Below, one piece after another: positions 8,529-17,528 of a DNA stretch of 64,000 nucleotides (positions within the stretch are counted from its first letter, which is position 1; the number at the start of each line of letters is the position of its first letter). The translations under genes and the position numbers were made by a program. The notes beneath the pieces are model-generated. The model was not told the origin of the DNA and made no database searches. It was given only the letters and a program-made list of their open reading frames with translations. Source of the stretch: Chitinimonas sp036961565 (GTDB lineage: Bacteria; Pseudomonadota; Gammaproteobacteria; Burkholderiales; Chitinimonadaceae); NCBI RefSeq assembly GCF_036961565.1, contig NZ_JBAMDD010000011.1:1-64000 (forward strand). The letters are read 5' to 3'.

Positions 8529-9214
8529 GGCTTGGGTGGCTCTATAACCTCAATCATTTCTTTATAGCGCAAGGGCGCGGCATCGCAGCGGCCAAAACAG
8601 ACTTCAATCTGCTTCAGATTGCGCACCCGCCGCCCTTCCAGCATGGCAGGCTGCCATACCGCCCGACGAAAGGCACCGATGGCCAGGTTGTTGAGTATCT
8701 CGTCCGCCGTGGATTCCACCACCTCGACACGGTCGGTCACGCCAAACTCGTCGACATAGACCGCCACCTTCACCCGGCCGTCCAGCTTGGCATGCCCCAT
8801 ATCCAAGGGCGTATCGACTCGCACCTCCACCAACGATTCCGCCGCGACATCCACCTCCTCGCTGGTGTACCAGGTGGTGTCGCTCGTTCCGCCAAACACC
8901 GCAATAGCACTGGGCAAGGATGAGGCCAAGGCCACCTCGACCGGTTCGGCAGCAGGCGTAGCTGCGGCATCTGCCGTGGGTGGCAGTACAGGTGACACAG
9001 GCTGTGGTTCAGCCGTGCCGGGCGGTGTCGGCAAGGGCGCTGGCGGGGCCGGCTGGGGCGTCACCCTGGCCAGCTTGGGTTGCAGTGTTACATCCAGGGC
9101 CAGGGTATGGCGCCCCTGCCCTGTTACTGCTTCCGCCCCCAACAGCGACAACAAGCTTGCATGCACCAGCGCAGAACCCGCCAAGGCATAAAAGAGTCGT
9201 CGCTGCATGGGCAC
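8525..9214 (-). CDS. TonB-like C-terminal domain protein
   Basis: Protein of 229 residues with a short N-terminal membrane anchor (residues 6-25), a proline/alanine-rich spacer (about 50-95, many PxP repeats) and a C-terminal TonB-type domain (about 130-210, with LDGRVKVAVYVDEFGVTDRVEVVES and FRRAVWQPAMLEGRRV). This is the layout of an energy transducer reaching from the inner membrane into the periplasm. No exbB, exbD or outer-membrane receptor gene is nearby, so it may serve a distant system or play a structural role. It lies 11 bases after dsbC and overlaps the next gene by four bases, so the three genes are likely co-transcribed. Confidence 0.75.
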   Translation of the reverse strand: MPMQRRLFYALAGSALVHASLLSLLGAEAVTGQGRHTLALDVTLQPKLARVTPQPAPPAPLPTPPGTAEPQPVSPVLPPTADAAATPAAEPVEVALASSLPSAIAVFGGTSDTTWYTSEEVDVAAESLVEVRVDTPLDMGHAKLDGRVKVAVYVDEFGVTDRVEVVESTADEILNNLAIGAFRRAVWQPAMLEGRRVRNLKQIEVCFGRCDAAPLRYKEMIEVIEPPKP

Positions 9215-9225
9215 GGCGTTACGGC

Positions 9226-9963
9226 TTACTTGGTCTTCTTGGCCGACAGCTTGGCTTCAAACTCTTCGACCGGAATGGCGCCCGATACCAGCTCGCCACT
9301 CTCGAACACCATGGCAGGCGTACCGTTGATGCCCAGCTTGTCCGCCAGAGCCACCGTATCTGCCACCGGGTTAGGACAGCTATCGCTACCCTCTGGCAGC
9401 TTGCCTTCAAACATCCAGCCTTGCCAAGCCTTCTGCCGGTCTGCCGCACACCAGATCAGTGCCGACTTGCGCGCCGCGTCGGGATGCAACTGGGCCAGGG
9501 GGTAGAGGAAGGTATAGACCGTCACATTGTCCAGCTTGGCAATGGTTTCACGCTCTATCTTCTTGCAGAAAGGGCAATCGGGGTCAGAGAACACCGCAAC
9601 CTTGCGTGCACCCGTACCGCGTACCAGCTTGATCGCCTTATCCAGCGGCAGGCTGGAAAAATCCACCCGCGTCAGCTCCTTCATGCGGGTTTCGGTCAGG
9701 CTGACCTTGTTCTTCACGTCCACCAGGTCGCCGACCAGGATGAAGTCGCCACGGTTGTCGGTGTAGATGATCTGGCGGCCTTCCATCACCACTTCATAAA
9801 TACCCTTGAGTGGCGTGGTGCGCACGCTCTCTATCGGCCGATTGGGGAATTTCTTCTGGATGTCGGCCTTGAGGTTAGCAGGCGCATCGCCAGCTGCATT
9901 GGCACACGCTGCCAGCGACAAACCCACCAGCGCTGCGAATAACCGTTTGTTGAAAGCAATCAT
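9226..9963 (-). CDS. dsbC: thiol:disulfide interchange protein DsbC
   Basis: Periplasmic disulfide isomerase of 245 residues. It has a signal peptide (first 23 residues; the LAAC there could also be read as a lipobox), an N-terminal dimerisation domain (about 28-95) and a thioredoxin fold with the active site DCPFC. A second cysteine pair, in ALIWCAADRQ and GSDSCPNP, corresponds to the structural disulfide of E. coli DsbC. The cis-proline loop is GINGTPAMVF. It would be kept reduced by DsbD, which is not in this window. It lies in a leftward run after the ubiquinone hydroxylase genes (28-base gap) and before the TonB-like gene. Confidence 0.95.
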   Translation of the reverse strand: MIAFNKRLFAALVGLSLAACANAAGDAPANLKADIQKKFPNRPIESVRTTPLKGIYEVVMEGRQIIYTDNRGDFILVGDLVDVKNKVSLTETRMKELTRVDFSSLPLDKAIKLVRGTGARKVAVFSDPDCPFCKKIERETIAKLDNVTVYTFLYPLAQLHPDAARKSALIWCAADRQKAWQGWMFEGKLPEGSDSCPNPVADTVALADKLGINGTPAMVFESGELVSGAIPVEEFEAKLSAKKTK

Positions 9964-9991
9964 GTGATGTCCTGCGTTGGGTGTAAAAAGA

Positions 9992-11146
9992 TTAACGAAA
10001 AGCCTGCCGCATCAGGGTCCGCTTGAGCGGCCCCAATGCATCGGTCAGTTGCAGGCCCATATTGCGCACACGGCCCAGAACCGGGTCTGGGCTGGCAAAC
10101 AGCTTTTGCAGGCCGTCACAAACGGTCTGCATCAGTAGTACTTCTTCGGCACGGCTGCGCGCATAACGCTGCAGCAGCATGGCATCGCCCGGGTCACGCC
10201 CCGGCTTGGCGTTGAGCAGCTCCGCCAGCACCCTGGCATCGCCAAACCCCAGATTGACGCCCTGCCCCGCCAGGGGGTGCACCGTATGGGCCGCATCCCC
10301 CACCAAGGCCAGACGCCGACCTATGCTGCGCTCGGCGCGGCCCAGGCTGAGGGGAAACCCCGCCGCAGGGCACAAGGGCGCAAACGCACCCAGTCCATGC
10401 CCACCAGCCGCCGCCACCCGGGCCGCCAGCAGCTCAGGCGCCAGACCCAGCAACTCGGTCGCATGCTGATTGCCGGTAGACCAGACCATGGAGATACGGT
10501 TGCCCGGCAAGGGCAGCCAAGCCAGTATCCCATCATGACCGAACCATTGCCGGGCAATATCACCATGTGGTCGCTGGCAGCTGAAATTGGCCACCACCCC
10601 CTGTTGCTCATAGGGCTGGCGGGCAAAGGCAATACCGGCCTGCTCACGCAACCAGGAGTTGGCACCGTCAGCCGCCACAGCCAGGCGAGCCTGAATACAG
10701 GCACCATCCGCCAAGGTCAGGCTGACGTGTTCCGCATCAAACTGCACAGCATGGAGGCTGGCCGGCGCCAATAGTTCCACTTGGCCTTGCAAGGCCTGCC
10801 ATAGCCGTGCTTGCAGGCCCCGATTCTCTACCGTTGCAGCCAGTTGTTCGCTGGCCAGCTCCAGCGCATCGAAATGGATGCGCCCCCCGGCATCGCCCCG
10901 TACATCCATCTCGCGTATGCAGCCAGCGCGCAAGGGCGGCCAGGCGCCAAGGCTCGCCAGAAAGGCCTGGCTGCCGGGGCTGATGGCAAAGATGCGATTG
11001 TCCCAATCCTGCGGCAGCGCCGCCGGCAGCAGCGGCAACGCTCGCTCCAGCAAGGCCACCCGCCACTTGCCTGCCAGGGCCAGGGCCAAACTGGCACCGA
11101 CCAGGCCGCCCCCCACGATCACAATATCGAATTCGCGCTGATTCAT
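9992..11146 (-). CDS. UbiH/UbiF/VisC-family ubiquinone hydroxylase
   Basis: FAD-dependent aromatic hydroxylase of 384 residues. The Rossmann GxGxxG motif (VIVGGGLVGASLAL) is at residues 8-21, the DG motif is at VAADGANSWLRE, and the second FAD motif is in LVGDAAHTVHPLAGQGVNLGFGD. It probably hydroxylates a ring position during ubiquinone synthesis. The segment WDNRIFAISPGSQAFL is closer to UbiF/UbiI than to UbiH, but which carbon it modifies cannot be read from the sequence. Its ATG overlaps the stop of ubiH by four bases (ATGA), so the two hydroxylases are translationally coupled. Confidence 0.88.
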   Translation of the reverse strand: MNQREFDIVIVGGGLVGASLALALAGKWRVALLERALPLLPAALPQDWDNRIFAISPGSQAFLASLGAWPPLRAGCIREMDVRGDAGGRIHFDALELASEQLAATVENRGLQARLWQALQGQVELLAPASLHAVQFDAEHVSLTLADGACIQARLAVAADGANSWLREQAGIAFARQPYEQQGVVANFSCQRPHGDIARQWFGHDGILAWLPLPGNRISMVWSTGNQHATELLGLAPELLAARVAAAGGHGLGAFAPLCPAAGFPLSLGRAERSIGRRLALVGDAAHTVHPLAGQGVNLGFGDARVLAELLNAKPGRDPGDAMLLQRYARSRAEEVLLMQTVCDGLQKLFASPDPVLGRVRNMGLQLTDALGPLKRTLMRQAFR

Positions 11147-12306
11147 GCCGTACCAAACACCATGCGTTGCGCAAAGCCACGCCGCAGCGGCTGGAGATTG
11201 TCCAGCGCCAGCAAGCCTGCGGCCCGTAGATGTCGCACCGGCACCGATTCCAGGCCAAACAGCCGTATCAGTCCGTCGGTAAAGCCCACGGTCGCCAGGC
11301 TGTCGCGCTGCCGCAAAGCAGCGTAGCGGGCCAGCATGTCCGCATCCCCCAGCGCGGGCTGCGGTGTCGCCGCGATCACCCTGGCCAGGGCAATCGCGTC
11401 ACGCAAGCCCAGGTTAAAGCCCTGCCCCGCTACCGGGTGCAGGGTCTGGGCCGCATTGCCAACCACAGCGATACGGCGGCCATGGTGCGCATCCGCCCAC
11501 TTCAGCCGCAGCGGAAACGCCGCCCGCGTTCCCACTCGCGTCAACAGGCCCGCCCGGTCACCCATGCGGTCCTGCAGGGCTGCCAGAAACGCAGCATCAG
11601 GCAATCCCAGCACCGCCAAGGGATCGTTGGCGGGCCGCGTCCAGACCAGGGCGTAATGATCCTGCTTGGGCAGCATGGCAATCGGGCCGTCCAGCGCAAA
11701 ACGCTCGAACGCCTGGCCATGGTGCGGTGTATCGGTCCAGACTTCAGCCACCACAGCCTGCTGTTGGTAATCATGTTCGGACTGGCCTATGCCGCTGCCA
11801 GCCAACAACTTCCCACCTTCGGCCAGTACGGCCAGGCGGGTCGTCAGCAGACGCTCCTGCCCGCCCTGGTTGACGGTGACCACGGCATAGCCATCCAGCG
11901 ACTTCAGGCCACTCACTTGCGCGCCCGTCAGGTAATGCACGCCGCCAGCCTGTTCGGCCAGCCTGGCGTGTATGGCCGTGGCCAGGTCGGCATAGGGCAG
12001 CACATAGCCCAGCGCCGGCAAGCCCAGGTCAGCATCACTGAGCTTGACCCGACCGAAAGCCTGCTGCTGCGAGACATGTACGGTATGTATCGGCGTTGCG
12101 GCCGCCTGTGGCCAGACACCCAGGCCCGCCAGCGTCTGCCGGCTGGCATGGGCCACCGCCAGGGCGCGGCTGTCCTGCGCAGGCTGCTGGCGAGCCTCCA
12201 GCACACCGACCTGCCAGCCACGGTGAGCCAGCAACAGCGCCAAGGCGCCTCCCACCGGCCCGCCGCCGACGATGATCAGATCCAGATGATCAGGGAAATC
12301 GCGCAT
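11143..12306 (-). CDS. ubiH: 2-octaprenyl-6-methoxyphenol hydroxylase UbiH
   Basis: FAD-dependent monooxygenase of 387 residues in the aerobic ubiquinone pathway. It has LIIVGGGPVGGALAL at the N-terminus and VGNAAQTLHPVAGQGFNLGLRD in the FAD domain. The block AFERFALDGPIAMLP is close to the equivalent UbiH segment in E. coli and separates it from its neighbour. It sits between nudK (one-base overlap of stop and start) and the second hydroxylase gene (four-base overlap), so pepP-nudK-ubiH-ubiF/I form a tight operon, much as pepP and ubiH neighbour each other in enterobacteria. Confidence 0.92.
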   Translation of the reverse strand: MRDFPDHLDLIIVGGGPVGGALALLLAHRGWQVGVLEARQQPAQDSRALAVAHASRQTLAGLGVWPQAAATPIHTVHVSQQQAFGRVKLSDADLGLPALGYVLPYADLATAIHARLAEQAGGVHYLTGAQVSGLKSLDGYAVVTVNQGGQERLLTTRLAVLAEGGKLLAGSGIGQSEHDYQQQAVVAEVWTDTPHHGQAFERFALDGPIAMLPKQDHYALVWTRPANDPLAVLGLPDAAFLAALQDRMGDRAGLLTRVGTRAAFPLRLKWADAHHGRRIAVVGNAAQTLHPVAGQGFNLGLRDAIALARVIAATPQPALGDADMLARYAALRQRDSLATVGFTDGLIRLFGLESVPVRHLRAAGLLALDNLQPLRRGFAQRMVFGTA

Positions 12307-12893
12307 CAGCGCCCCACCCCCAATAAATCATGCAACTGGGCATACTGCAGCAGCATGATGGTTTTGCCATCACGTATGGCCCCACTGGCCACGGCGGCGA
12401 CAGCCTCTGCAAACGACCACTCCAGCACTTCGATATCCTCGCCTTCCTGCTCCAGCCCACCACCTTCAGCCTGCTTGTCGGCCGGGTGATACTCGGCCAC
12501 AAAGAAGTGCAGTATCTCGGTCACCGAGCCAGGCGACATATAGGCCTCGAACACCTTCTGCACCTGCCCCACCCGGTAGCCCGTTTCCTCGGCCACCTCG
12601 CGGCGTATGCAATCGGCCGGGCTATCGGCATCCAGCAAACCGGCACAAGCCTCCACCAGCATGCCGTCAGCGTTGCCATTGACCCAGGTCGGCAAGCGGA
12701 ACTGCCGCGTCAGCACCACCGTGCCCTGGGCACGGTTATAGAGCAGGATGACCGCGCCATTGCCACGGTCATAGACCTCGCGACTCTGCTCCTGCATCTC
12801 GCCATCACGGCGCATCAGCCTGTAGCGGTAGCGATGCAGCAGATACCAGTTGTCCGACAACAACTGCTTGTCCATGATCTCGACCCGGCTCAC
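12306..12893 (-). CDS. nudK: NudK-type Nudix hydrolase (GDP-mannose pyrophosphatase family)
   Basis: Cytoplasmic Nudix enzyme of 195 residues, close to E. coli NudK in length and in several blocks (SREVYDRGNGAVILLYN, EACAGLLDADSP, AYMSPGSVTEILHFFVAEY, IRDGKTIMLLQY). It probably cleaves sugar nucleotides such as GDP-mannose. The catalytic REVAEETGY part of the Nudix box is intact, while a Glu found in E. coli NudK after GLLDxD is Ser here; other acidic residues are near, so activity is still likely. The GTG start at 12893 extends the match to the family N-terminus better than the ATG at 12875. It sits seven bases after pepP. Confidence 0.85.
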   Translation of the reverse strand: MSRVEIMDKQLLSDNWYLLHRYRYRLMRRDGEMQEQSREVYDRGNGAVILLYNRAQGTVVLTRQFRLPTWVNGNADGMLVEACAGLLDADSPADCIRREVAEETGYRVGQVQKVFEAYMSPGSVTEILHFFVAEYHPADKQAEGGGLEQEGEDIEVLEWSFAEAVAAVASGAIRDGKTIMLLQYAQLHDLLGVGR

Positions 12894-12900
12894 GGTAGGC

Positions 12901-14238
12901 TTACCCAGCTTGACGCGCCATGGTGGCTTCGATGTCCGCCACAGTCTTGGGCGTCAGCGCCGTCAGGTTCTCGTGGCCATCGCGGGTCACCACCAGATCA
13001 TCCTCAATACGCACACCGATATGCAGGAACGCCTCCGGTACCTCGACATAGTGGGAGGGCGAATCCGGCAGCAAGGGGCGGAAGTACAGGCCAGGCTCTA
13101 CCGTCAGTGCCATACCGGCCTCCAGCGCACGCCAGTGCCCGTCTATCTTGTACTCGCCGACATCATGCACATCCAGCCCCAGCCAATGGCCGGTGCCGTG
13201 CATATAGAACTGCTTGTAGGCTTCGCTCTCTATCAGGCCATCCACCGTCCCCTTGAAGATGCCCAGATCCAGCAGGCCCTGCGTCAGGGTGCGGACCGAG
13301 GCATCATGGTAAGCAATGCGGCTGGCACCAGGGCGTACTTGCTCGAAGCTGGCTTCCATGGCGGCCAGTACCAGCTGGTAGATGTCCTTTTGCGGCCCAC
13401 TGAACCTGCCGCTGACCGGGAAGGTGCGGGTGATGTCGGCAGCATAGCCATGCAGCTCGCAACCAGCGTCTATCAGCAGCAGGTCGCCGTCATGCATGCG
13501 GCGGTTGTTTTCGTGGTAGTGCAGGCAGGTGGCATTGGCGCCGCTGGCGACGATGCTGCCATAGGCCGGATAGCGCGAGCCATTCTTGTAGAAGTGGTAC
13601 AGCAGCTCGGCTTCCACTTCGTATTCGAACTGGCCGGCGCGGGTAGTCTGCATGGCCCGTATATGTGCCTCGGACGAAATGCGGCCGGCCTCGCGCATGA
13701 TGGCCACTTCGCTATCGTCCTTGAACAGCCGCATCTCGGCCACGGCCGCACGCACATCGACAAACTCGATCGGTGCCGGCTTGCCGTTGCGGGCCCGCGC
13801 CTGCACCTGCTGCACCAGCCCCATGATGCGGCGATCCCACTGCTCGTCAAAGCCGATGGGGAAGTACAGCCGTGGCTGGCCGGCGATCAACTCGATCAGC
13901 TTGGCGTCCAGCTGGTCGATGGCATAGGCCTCATCAAAGCCAAACTGCTCACGGGCCGCTGCCGGGCCATAAAGAAAGCCCTCCCAGATTTCGCGCAGCT
14001 CGTTCTTGGGCTGACAGAACAGGGTGGATTTCACTTGCTCGCCCAACTGCATCACCAGCACGGCTTCCGGCTCATGAAAGCCGGTCAGATAATAGAAGCT
14101 GCTGTCGTAGCGGAAGTGGTAATCGGTATCGTTGCTGCGATTGCGTACGCGCGCCGTCGGCAGGATCACCAGCCCCTCGGGCAGGCGCTCGTTCAGGCTG
14201 GCACGACGGCCACGATGACGTTCAACATTGATCTGCAT
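12901..14238 (-). CDS. pepP: Xaa-Pro aminopeptidase (aminopeptidase P)
   Basis: Dinuclear manganese peptidase of 445 residues that removes N-terminal residues preceding proline. The N-terminal domain (about 1-170, with SSFYYLTGFHEPEAVLV) is followed by the pita-bread catalytic domain. The metal ligands appear in order: DAGCELHGYAADITRTF (two Asp), HGTGHWLGLDVHDVG (His), TVEPGLYF (Glu) and RIEDDLVV (Glu). The start MQINVERHRGRR is preceded by CCGGA at nine bases; an ATG three codons earlier is too close to it. It heads the operon that continues into nudK and the ubiquinone genes. Confidence 0.95.
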   Translation of the reverse strand: MQINVERHRGRRASLNERLPEGLVILPTARVRNRSNDTDYHFRYDSSFYYLTGFHEPEAVLVMQLGEQVKSTLFCQPKNELREIWEGFLYGPAAAREQFGFDEAYAIDQLDAKLIELIAGQPRLYFPIGFDEQWDRRIMGLVQQVQARARNGKPAPIEFVDVRAAVAEMRLFKDDSEVAIMREAGRISSEAHIRAMQTTRAGQFEYEVEAELLYHFYKNGSRYPAYGSIVASGANATCLHYHENNRRMHDGDLLLIDAGCELHGYAADITRTFPVSGRFSGPQKDIYQLVLAAMEASFEQVRPGASRIAYHDASVRTLTQGLLDLGIFKGTVDGLIESEAYKQFYMHGTGHWLGLDVHDVGEYKIDGHWRALEAGMALTVEPGLYFRPLLPDSPSHYVEVPEAFLHIGVRIEDDLVVTRDGHENLTALTPKTVADIEATMARQAG

Positions 14239-14297
14239 GGTATGCATTCCGGATGGGTGCCTCCCTCATCATGGGAGAGGGGCGGGATAGACGCACG

Positions 14298-14303
14298 ATT
14301 ATA
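14298..14303 (-). promoter_or_regulatory. candidate -10 box of the pepP-nudK-ubi operon
   Basis: Read on the minus strand this is TATAAT, about 60 bases upstream of the pepP start, in the gap between pepP and the methyltransferase gene. No clear -35 was found. Confidence 0.4.
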
Positions 14304-14405
14304 GCCGCATCCAGCAGGGCTACGCCCCGGTGCGATGGGTGTTAGGCCTGGCCAGACGGATGGCTATCGCTTGCGACAGGCGGCAGGTCTCTCAAGCCAC
14401 CGGCG

Positions 14406-15341
14406 CTATGCCTCGAAGCGGAAGCATTGGTGGATCTTGCGGTTGCGAAAATCCTCAGGCACCGACTGCGCCGAGATATCGCGGCATAGCGGCTGTAGCC
14501 CAGCATCCAGCTCGAACCCGCGCAGATTGTTCGAGAAGTACAGCACGCCACCGGGCATCAGCAGCTTGCGGCATTGCTGCACCAGCTTCACATGGTCGCG
14601 CTGCACGTCCAGGATATCCAGCATCTTGGCGGAATTGGAGAAACTGGGCGGGTCCATCACAATCAGGTCAAACAGTTGACCCTCATCCATGGCCTCCTCC
14701 AGGTAACGGAACACATCCGCCCGCACCAGCTTGTGCCGGACAGGATCCAGCCCGTTCAGTTCAAAGTTGCGGCGAGCCCACTCCAGGTAGGTATTGGACA
14801 AATCCACCGTCACCGAATCAGTCGCGCCGCCCGTGGCCGCATAGACGGTAAAGCTGCCGGTATAGGCAAACAGGTTCAGAAAGCGCTTACCCGCTGCCTC
14901 CTCCCCCACCCGCTTGCGGGTGGGCCGGTGATCCAGAAACAGCCCGGTATCCAGGTACTCATCCAGGTTCACCCAGAAGCGCCGACCCTGCTCGCTGACC
15001 ACGAAATCCTCACTGTGGTGGCCGGTGCGGCTGTACTGGAATTCCCCCTTCTGCCGCCGGCGCAGCTTGAAGGCCACAGTTCTGGTTTCCATGCCCAGCA
15101 CCTGGGCCACGCAGGCCTTGACCTCAGCCACCCAGGCAGCGTGCTCCTCATCAGTCTGCTGCCAGCCGGTATCGTACTCAGCAATATGGGCGCGACTGCC
15201 ATAGATATCGACGGCGACCGGGTACTGGGGAATATCCCGGTCATAGATGCGGTAGGCCTCGGTATGCTGGCGCTTGGCCCACTTGGCGTAGTGCTTGTGG
15301 CTCTTGGCGAGCCGGTTCTGGAAATCCTGCAGGGCAGACAT
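14406..15341 (-). CDS. rlmK: stand-alone RlmK-like class I SAM methyltransferase
   Basis: Protein of 311 residues matching the C-terminal (RlmK) half of the enterobacterial fusion RlmKL, which makes m7G2069 in 23S rRNA. Similar blocks are FQNRLAKSHKHYAKWAKR at the start, RRRQKGEFQYSR, FWVNLDEYLDTGLFLDHRPTRK, NLFAYTGSFTVYAA (SAM site), the catalytic-type DPPSFSNS and YFSNNLRGF near the end. The THUMP/RlmL half is absent here and would have to be a separate gene. The gap to the downstream pepP gene is 167 bases, so it is probably a separate transcription unit. RlmI-type m5C activity is an alternative, but the match to RlmK is better. Confidence 0.8.
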   Translation of the reverse strand: MSALQDFQNRLAKSHKHYAKWAKRQHTEAYRIYDRDIPQYPVAVDIYGSRAHIAEYDTGWQQTDEEHAAWVAEVKACVAQVLGMETRTVAFKLRRRQKGEFQYSRTGHHSEDFVVSEQGRRFWVNLDEYLDTGLFLDHRPTRKRVGEEAAGKRFLNLFAYTGSFTVYAATGGATDSVTVDLSNTYLEWARRNFELNGLDPVRHKLVRADVFRYLEEAMDEGQLFDLIVMDPPSFSNSAKMLDILDVQRDHVKLVQQCRKLLMPGGVLYFSNNLRGFELDAGLQPLCRDISAQSVPEDFRNRKIHQCFRFEA

Positions 15342-15457
15342 GGCTAGACTCGAATGAAGAAGTAACAGGCCGGCGAATCAGCATCCGCCGGCCCTAGGTA
15401 GTGTAGGGATGAAACATAGGCCGCGCTTGCCAGGGGCGCTGGCACTCAGGCAGCTCG

Positions 15458-15952
15458 CTAGCCCTTGAGCGTCATCTCGATAAAACGCCTATGCACGGGC
15501 GCTGGCACATACTGCCTGAGCACCGACTCCCAGCCTACCGGCCCCACCAGGCCCTTGATCATGGTGGAACTGACTTCGGCGATCTCGCGGGGTGGCATCA
15601 GGAACACGGTGTCGATGTCCGGCACCAGATCACTGTTCACATAGCGCATGGTGCGCTCGAACTCATAATCGCTGGCAGTACGTATGCCGCGCAGGATGAA
15701 ATTAGCGCCAACCGATTGGGCGTAGTTCACCAGGAACTGGTTCTCGAAGCTCACCACCCTGAGCTTGGGCAGGTGGGTGGTGCATTCGCGCAGCATGGCT
15801 TCACGCTCTTCCACCGTAAAGGTGCTGCGCTTGTCCGGGTTCACCCCGATGGCCACGATCATCTCGTCGAACAGCTCGTAGCCCTGCTCTATCATCCACA
15901 AGTGCCCATTGGTCACCGGGTCGAAGCTGCCTGCGTAGACCGCGCGTTTCAT
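15458..15952 (-). CDS. coaD: phosphopantetheine adenylyltransferase
   Basis: Penultimate coenzyme A enzyme; transfers AMP to 4'-phosphopantetheine. 164 residues, the usual length. The nucleotidyltransferase signature TNGHL (a T/HxGH motif) follows YAGSFDPV, and the RGIRTASDYEFERTM and SSTMIK blocks are present. The ATG at MKRAVYAGSF is the family start, with AGGA about 11 bases upstream; an in-frame codon 11 residues earlier is unlikely. It stands between the RlmK-like gene (same strand, 116-base gap) and a divergent gene. Confidence 0.96.
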   Translation of the reverse strand: MKRAVYAGSFDPVTNGHLWMIEQGYELFDEMIVAIGVNPDKRSTFTVEEREAMLRECTTHLPKLRVVSFENQFLVNYAQSVGANFILRGIRTASDYEFERTMRYVNSDLVPDIDTVFLMPPREIAEVSSTMIKGLVGPVGWESVLRQYVPAPVHRRFIEMTLKG

Positions 15953-16327
15953 CGTAAGGGCATTCCTGTTCACTGGGCCGACCATTCTAGAGCCTGCGCC
16001 GAACTATTTCACCTGCCCATTTGTGGCATTGCCCACTCTTGTTTTGTCAGCGCCACCAGCAGGCAAAACAGCATATGACATCCGGCAAGAAACCAGCTCA
16101 CGCCAAAGCACCAAAACATGTCGCGCGCATAGCTTTTTACTGTGTTTCTCGCCACACCGCCAAGCAGACCACTTTCCTGATACAACAAGTGCTTACGCCA
16201 TCCTGTACGGCAATTTTCCAACAGCGGCAATACCATTAGCGCATCACGATACGACCATATTGAATGCACTGGGCAATCTGGCGCAAACTCAGTCCGGCAT
16301 TGACCAAGATAAAAGGGAGAAAACCTT
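15953..16327. other. divergent intergenic region coaD / solute-binding protein gene
   Basis: 375 bases without a recognisable gene. It must contain the promoters of two divergent genes, but no clear sigma70 pair stands out. A 7-bp inverted repeat (TGTTTTG / CAAAACA, 16040-16046 and 16064-16070, 17-base spacer) is the only structured element seen. Confidence 0.4.
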
Positions 16328-17455
16328 ATGCGCGCAGTAACACAGGGGATCCTGCTGGCCCTTTGCCTGATGGGCAGCGCGGCACAAGCCGCCATTGTCG
16401 TCGGCCAGAGCGCACCACTCACCGGCGTGGCGGGCGAATATGGTCGCCACCTTTCCGAGGGGGCCAAAGCCTACTTTCAGTCCCTGAACAAGCAATCCGG
16501 CGGCATCAACGGCGAGCAGGTCAAGCATATCGTCTATGACGATGGCTTCGAAGCCAAGCGCACGCTGGACAATACACGCAAGCTGATAGACCAGGACAAG
16601 GCCGTAGCGCTGATGGGTTACTTCGGCGCAGACGGGACTTATGAATTGCTGCGACGCAGCTGGCTGGAGCAGGCCGGCATCCCGCTGGTGGGCCTCACCA
16701 GCGGCGCAAGCTCGGTACGCGATGCCGCATCGCCCTATATTTTCAACACCCGCGCAGGTCAGCAGGACGAAGTCATCAAGTTGGTTACCCAGATGAAGCG
16801 CCTGGGCATAGACCGCTTTGGCGTGCTTTACCAGGACGACGCCTTTGGCCGCGATGGCCTCAAGGTCGCCCAAGCCGAGGCCAAAAAGGCCGGACTGGGC
16901 ATCGTAGCCACCGGCAGCTACAAGGCCAATACCCTGGCCGTGGAGAGCGCCGCCAAGAAACTGGCAGAGGCTAACCCACCCGCCATCCTGATGATCTCCA
17001 TCACCAAGCCTACCGGTGCCTTTATCAAGGCCTTCCGCGGCCTGGGTGGCGGTGCCATCCTTTATCACACCTCCACCGTCGATTTCGACGAACTGGTGCG
17101 TGAGGTCGGCGCCGAGCTGGCCCACGGCCTAGCCATCGCCCAGGTCTATCCCTACCCCTGGGATAACCAGAACAAGCTGATACGCGAGTACCGCACCGCC
17201 ATGGCCGAATACGCCTCAGCCAAGACCCCCATCAGCTATGCCTCGCTGGAAGGCTTCATCATGGCCAAGCTGGTAGCCGAAGCCATAGGCCGAGCCGGCC
17301 CCAGCCCCAGCCGCAGCCGGGTATTTCAGGCGCTGTCTAACCTGGGCGAGGTCAACTACGGTGGCTTCCGCATAGGCTACGGCCCGACCGACCGCGCAGG
17401 ATCGCGCTTTGTCGAGCTGACCATCATCAACCAGAAGGGTGAGTTGTCGCGGTAG
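16328..17455 (+). CDS. branched-chain amino-acid type (Peripla_BP_6) solute-binding protein
   Basis: Periplasmic receptor of 375 residues with a clear signal peptide (cleaved after AAQA, about residue 21) and the LivJ-like two-lobe pattern: GQSAPLTGVAGEYGRHLSEGAKAYFQSLN, LMGYFGADGT, GIPLVGLTSGASSVRD and FGVLYQDDAFGRDGL. It belongs to the leucine/isoleucine/valine-binding superfamily, but the ligand is not predictable. No LivHMGF transport genes follow; the gene is flanked by divergent coaD and a strong terminator. It may be an orphan receptor feeding a permease encoded elsewhere. AGGGAGA upstream supports the start. Confidence 0.88.
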   Translation: MRAVTQGILLALCLMGSAAQAAIVVGQSAPLTGVAGEYGRHLSEGAKAYFQSLNKQSGGINGEQVKHIVYDDGFEAKRTLDNTRKLIDQDKAVALMGYFGADGTYELLRRSWLEQAGIPLVGLTSGASSVRDAASPYIFNTRAGQQDEVIKLVTQMKRLGIDRFGVLYQDDAFGRDGLKVAQAEAKKAGLGIVATGSYKANTLAVESAAKKLAEANPPAILMISITKPTGAFIKAFRGLGGGAILYHTSTVDFDELVREVGAELAHGLAIAQVYPYPWDNQNKLIREYRTAMAEYASAKTPISYASLEGFIMAKLVAEAIGRAGPSPSRSRVFQALSNLGEVNYGGFRIGYGPTDRAGSRFVELTIINQKGELSR

Positions 17456-17492
17456 CTGAGCCGCCAACCAAATCAGGCCCTCGCGCCTATCC

Positions 17493-17528
17493 AAGCAAAC
17501 GGCCACCCAAAGGTGGCCGTTTGCTTTT
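17493..17528 (+). terminator. rho-independent terminator
   Basis: Perfect 15-bp stem (17493-17507 with 17512-17526), four-base loop, ending in TTTT, 37 bases after the solute-binding protein gene. It also separates this gene from the convergent dpp operon. Confidence 0.93.

Noticed and set aside
12600..12660. Broken Nudix box in NudK
   Set aside because: One Glu is Ser, but the catalytic REVAEETG part is intact and the family has length variation at that point; not enough to claim loss of activity.
16040..16070. Inverted repeat TGTTTTG / CAAAACA as operator
   Set aside because: The arms are short with a 17-base spacer, and no regulator is near; too weak to call.
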